A DNA stretch of 64,000 nucleotides from Micromonospora chokoriensis (GTDB taxonomy: Bacteria; Actinomycetota; Actinomycetes; Mycobacteriales; Micromonosporaceae). Numbering within the stretch: the stretch's first letter is position 1; each line of letters opens with the position of its first letter. Both the position numbers and the translations under genes were made by a program. Location of the stretch: positions 40,513-104,512 of the forward strand of contig NZ_JOAN01000031.1 in assembly GCF_000718555.1 (NCBI RefSeq), in the 5' to 3' direction. The notes under the pieces are model-generated. The model was given only the letters and a program-made list of their open reading frames with translations, did not search any database and had not been told where the DNA came from. Below, in pieces: positions 62,625-64,000 of this stretch.

Positions 62625-63797
62625 GTGACTGTCTCGACCATGCCCGCGCTGCGCCCGCTGACTCTCGGGCCGTATCAGGTGTGGCCGCCGGTGGTGCTCG
62701 CGCCGATGGCCGGGATCACCAACGTCGGGTTCCGTCGGCTCTGCCGGGAGCAGGGCGGCGGCATCTACGTCTGCGAGATGATCACCACGCGGGCTCTGGT
62801 CGAGCGGAACCCGAAGACGCTGCGCATGATCACGTTCGGCGACGACGAGAAGCCGCGCAGCCTCCAGCTCTACGGCACCGATCCGGAGATCACCGCCGCC
62901 GCCGTGCGGATCGTCGTCGAACGCAACCTGGCCGACCACATCGACCTCAACTTCGGCTGCCCCGTACCCAAGGTCACCCGGCGTGGCGGTGGCGCGGCGC
63001 TGCCGTGGCGGCGCCGACTCTTCGCGCGGCTGGTGCAGGCCGCGGTCGCTGCCGCGTCGCCGGCGGGGGTGCCGGTCACGGTCAAGATGCGCAAGGGCAT
63101 CGACGACGACCACCTGACGTACGTCGAAGCCGGGCTCGCCGCCCAGGAGGCCGGCGTGGCTGCGGTGGCCCTGCACGGGCGGACGGCCGCGCAGCGCTAC
63201 TCGGGCACCGCCGACTGGGACGCGATCGCCACGTTGAAGCAGGCCCTCGACGTGCCGGTGCTCGGCAACGGCGACATCTGGGAAGCCGACGACGCGCTGC
63301 GGATGGTGGCCCACACCGGCGTCGACGGCGTGGTCATCGGGCGTGGCTGTCTGGGCCGGCCGTGGCTCTTCGCCGACCTGGAGGCCGCCTTCAACGGTCG
63401 GTCGGAGCGGCGGCTGCCCGCCCTCGGTGAGGTGGCGGTGACCATGCGCCGGCACGCCGAGCTGCTGGTCGACCAGTTCACCGCCGGCGCCCGCAACCCG
63501 GCCCGGGGCGAACGGGACGGCTGCACCGACTTCCGCAAGCACGTCGCCTGGTACCTCAAGGGCTTCCCCGTCGGCGGCGAACTGCGCCGCTCGCTGGCGA
63601 TGATCGAAAGCTTGGCCCAGCTCGACGACCTGCTCGGCAAGCTCGACCCGACGGAGCCGTTCCCGGTGGCTGCGCTGGGTCAGCCGCGCGGCCGTACCAA
63701 CTCGCCGGGCAAGGTCTCCCTGCCGGACGGCTGGCTGGCCAGCCGAGACGACGACACCGTCCCCGAGGGCGCCGAGATGGACGACTCCGGCGGCTGA
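62625..63797 (+). CDS. dusB: tRNA-dihydrouridine synthase DusB-type
   Basis: 390 aa FMN-dependent tRNA-reducing enzyme. It has VLAPMAGITNVGFR, LNFGCPVPKVTRRGGGAALP with the catalytic Cys, KMRKGIDDDH and LHGRTAAQRYSG. The C-terminal four-helix domain binds tRNA. The GTG is 6 nt after TACACT, so the transcript is probably leaderless. Confidence 0.94.
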   Translation: MTVSTMPALRPLTLGPYQVWPPVVLAPMAGITNVGFRRLCREQGGGIYVCEMITTRALVERNPKTLRMITFGDDEKPRSLQLYGTDPEITAAAVRIVVERNLADHIDLNFGCPVPKVTRRGGGAALPWRRRLFARLVQAAVAAASPAGVPVTVKMRKGIDDDHLTYVEAGLAAQEAGVAAVALHGRTAAQRYSGTADWDAIATLKQALDVPVLGNGDIWEADDALRMVAHTGVDGVVIGRGCLGRPWLFADLEAAFNGRSERRLPALGEVAVTMRRHAELLVDQFTAGARNPARGERDGCTDFRKHVAWYLKGFPVGGELRRSLAMIESLAQLDDLLGKLDPTEPFPVAALGQPRGRTNSPGKVSLPDGWLASRDDDTVPEGAEMDDSGG

Positions 63798-63901
63798 GCC
63801 TGGCTGCCTCGCTTTGGCTGGTCGAGTCTTTGGTCGATCGAGCGGGACACCCCCGCAACGTCCCTTTAAGCGCGGGCTCGGCGCAGGGGCTTGGGTATGC
63901 G

Positions 63902-63936
63902 GAAGGGCCGGGCCCCGTGGTGGGGTCCGGCCCTTC
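63902..63936. terminator. Terminator between dusB and the last gene
   Basis: GAAGGGCCGGGCCCC (63902-63916) pairs with GGGGTCCGGCCCTTC (63922-63936), 15 bp with one G-U pair. It lies between convergent genes. The 100 bp before it (63798-63901) show nothing else. Confidence 0.85.
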
Positions 63937-63949
63937 GATTGCGTGTGGG

Positions 63950-64000
63950 TCAGCTGGTGGAGTAGCCGCGGGTGGCGATCCAGTCGGCGAGGTGCTCGAC
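63950..64000 (-). CDS. Partial gene at the window edge, C-terminus only
   Basis: On the minus strand the last 16 codons read VEHLADWIATRGYSTS and a TGA stop (63950-63952). The rest lies beyond the window. It is convergent with dusB and has a terminator after it. Too short to name. Confidence 0.5.
   Translation of the reverse strand, partial: VEHLADWIATRGYSTS

Overview
The window is a stretch of high-GC actinobacterial chromosome with many GTG and TTG starts, 1-4 bp stop/start overlaps and leaderless genes. The order nadD-rsfS-phosphatase-degV-comEA-comEC-holA-rpsT-lepA-hemW-hrcA-dnaJ-rsmE-phoH-ybeY-CBS/CorC protein-CDA-like protein-era-recO-uppS-(smtB, zur)-glyS-dusB is the conserved actinobacterial core order, also known from mycobacteria. 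The codon style, small-protein content and accessory insertions suggest Micromonosporaceae, most likely Micromonospora. That assignment is inference; no rRNA is present to confirm it.

Layout. 0-9.6 kb: nadD (5' end outside the window), rsfS, a histidine phosphatase, degV, a small GntR regulator facing a small Cys-motif protein, a VOC protein, a hypothetical protein, comEA/comEC and holA. 9.6-14 kb: rpsT, an APH-like kinase, a DUF4240 protein and lepA. 14-15.1 kb: two tandem, internally deleted copies of a YeaQ/GlsB-type membrane protein gene. 15.3-25.3 kb: accessory block with a sugar ABC importer lacking its ATPase, a MOSC protein, a membrane-anchored protein, a phytanoyl-CoA-type dioxygenase, a transglycosylase-like protein, an atypical SDR, an enoyl-CoA hydratase and hemW. 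25.3-36.3 kb: protein and RNA quality control (hrcA with a CIRCE operator, dnaJ, rsmE, phoH, ybeY, CorC-like, era) with SDR, HIT and serine-hydrolase genes between. 36.4-43.1 kb: acyltransferase, DUF4097 lipoprotein, recO, uppS, pirin and gnd. 43.2-47.6 kb: a thiamine-related locus, namely an MTH1187-type thiamine-binding protein and an ECF transporter (T, fused A-A', S) under a TPP riboswitch. 47.7-56.6 kb: secreted small protein, hydrolase, AAC(3)-like protein, SIS protein, acyl-CoA dehydrogenase and a GH110-like beta-helix enzyme. 56.6-59.9 kb: zinc locus (zur, smtB-type regulator, znuB, znuC, znuA) with a Zur-box-like operator. 60-64 kb: small proteins, glyS, dusB and the 3' end of a truncated gene.

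The main regulatory elements are a TPP riboswitch (47470-47552), a CIRCE element (26130-26156), a Zur-box-like palindrome (59897-59915), a pair of DnaA-box-like nonamers (4604-4631), and a recurring class of long-armed intergenic inverted repeats whose arms carry GATC. At least eleven genes have a TANNNT box exactly 6-7 nt before the start codon, which predicts leaderless transcripts.

I saw no CRISPR array, insertion sequence, prophage, tRNA or rRNA gene. I did not find a convincing wholly new multi-gene system. The best leads are the small GntR/Cys-protein locus with an attenuator-like hairpin, the short-leader (MRN) gene at 43.6-44.3 kb, and the decayed tandem YeaQ pair.
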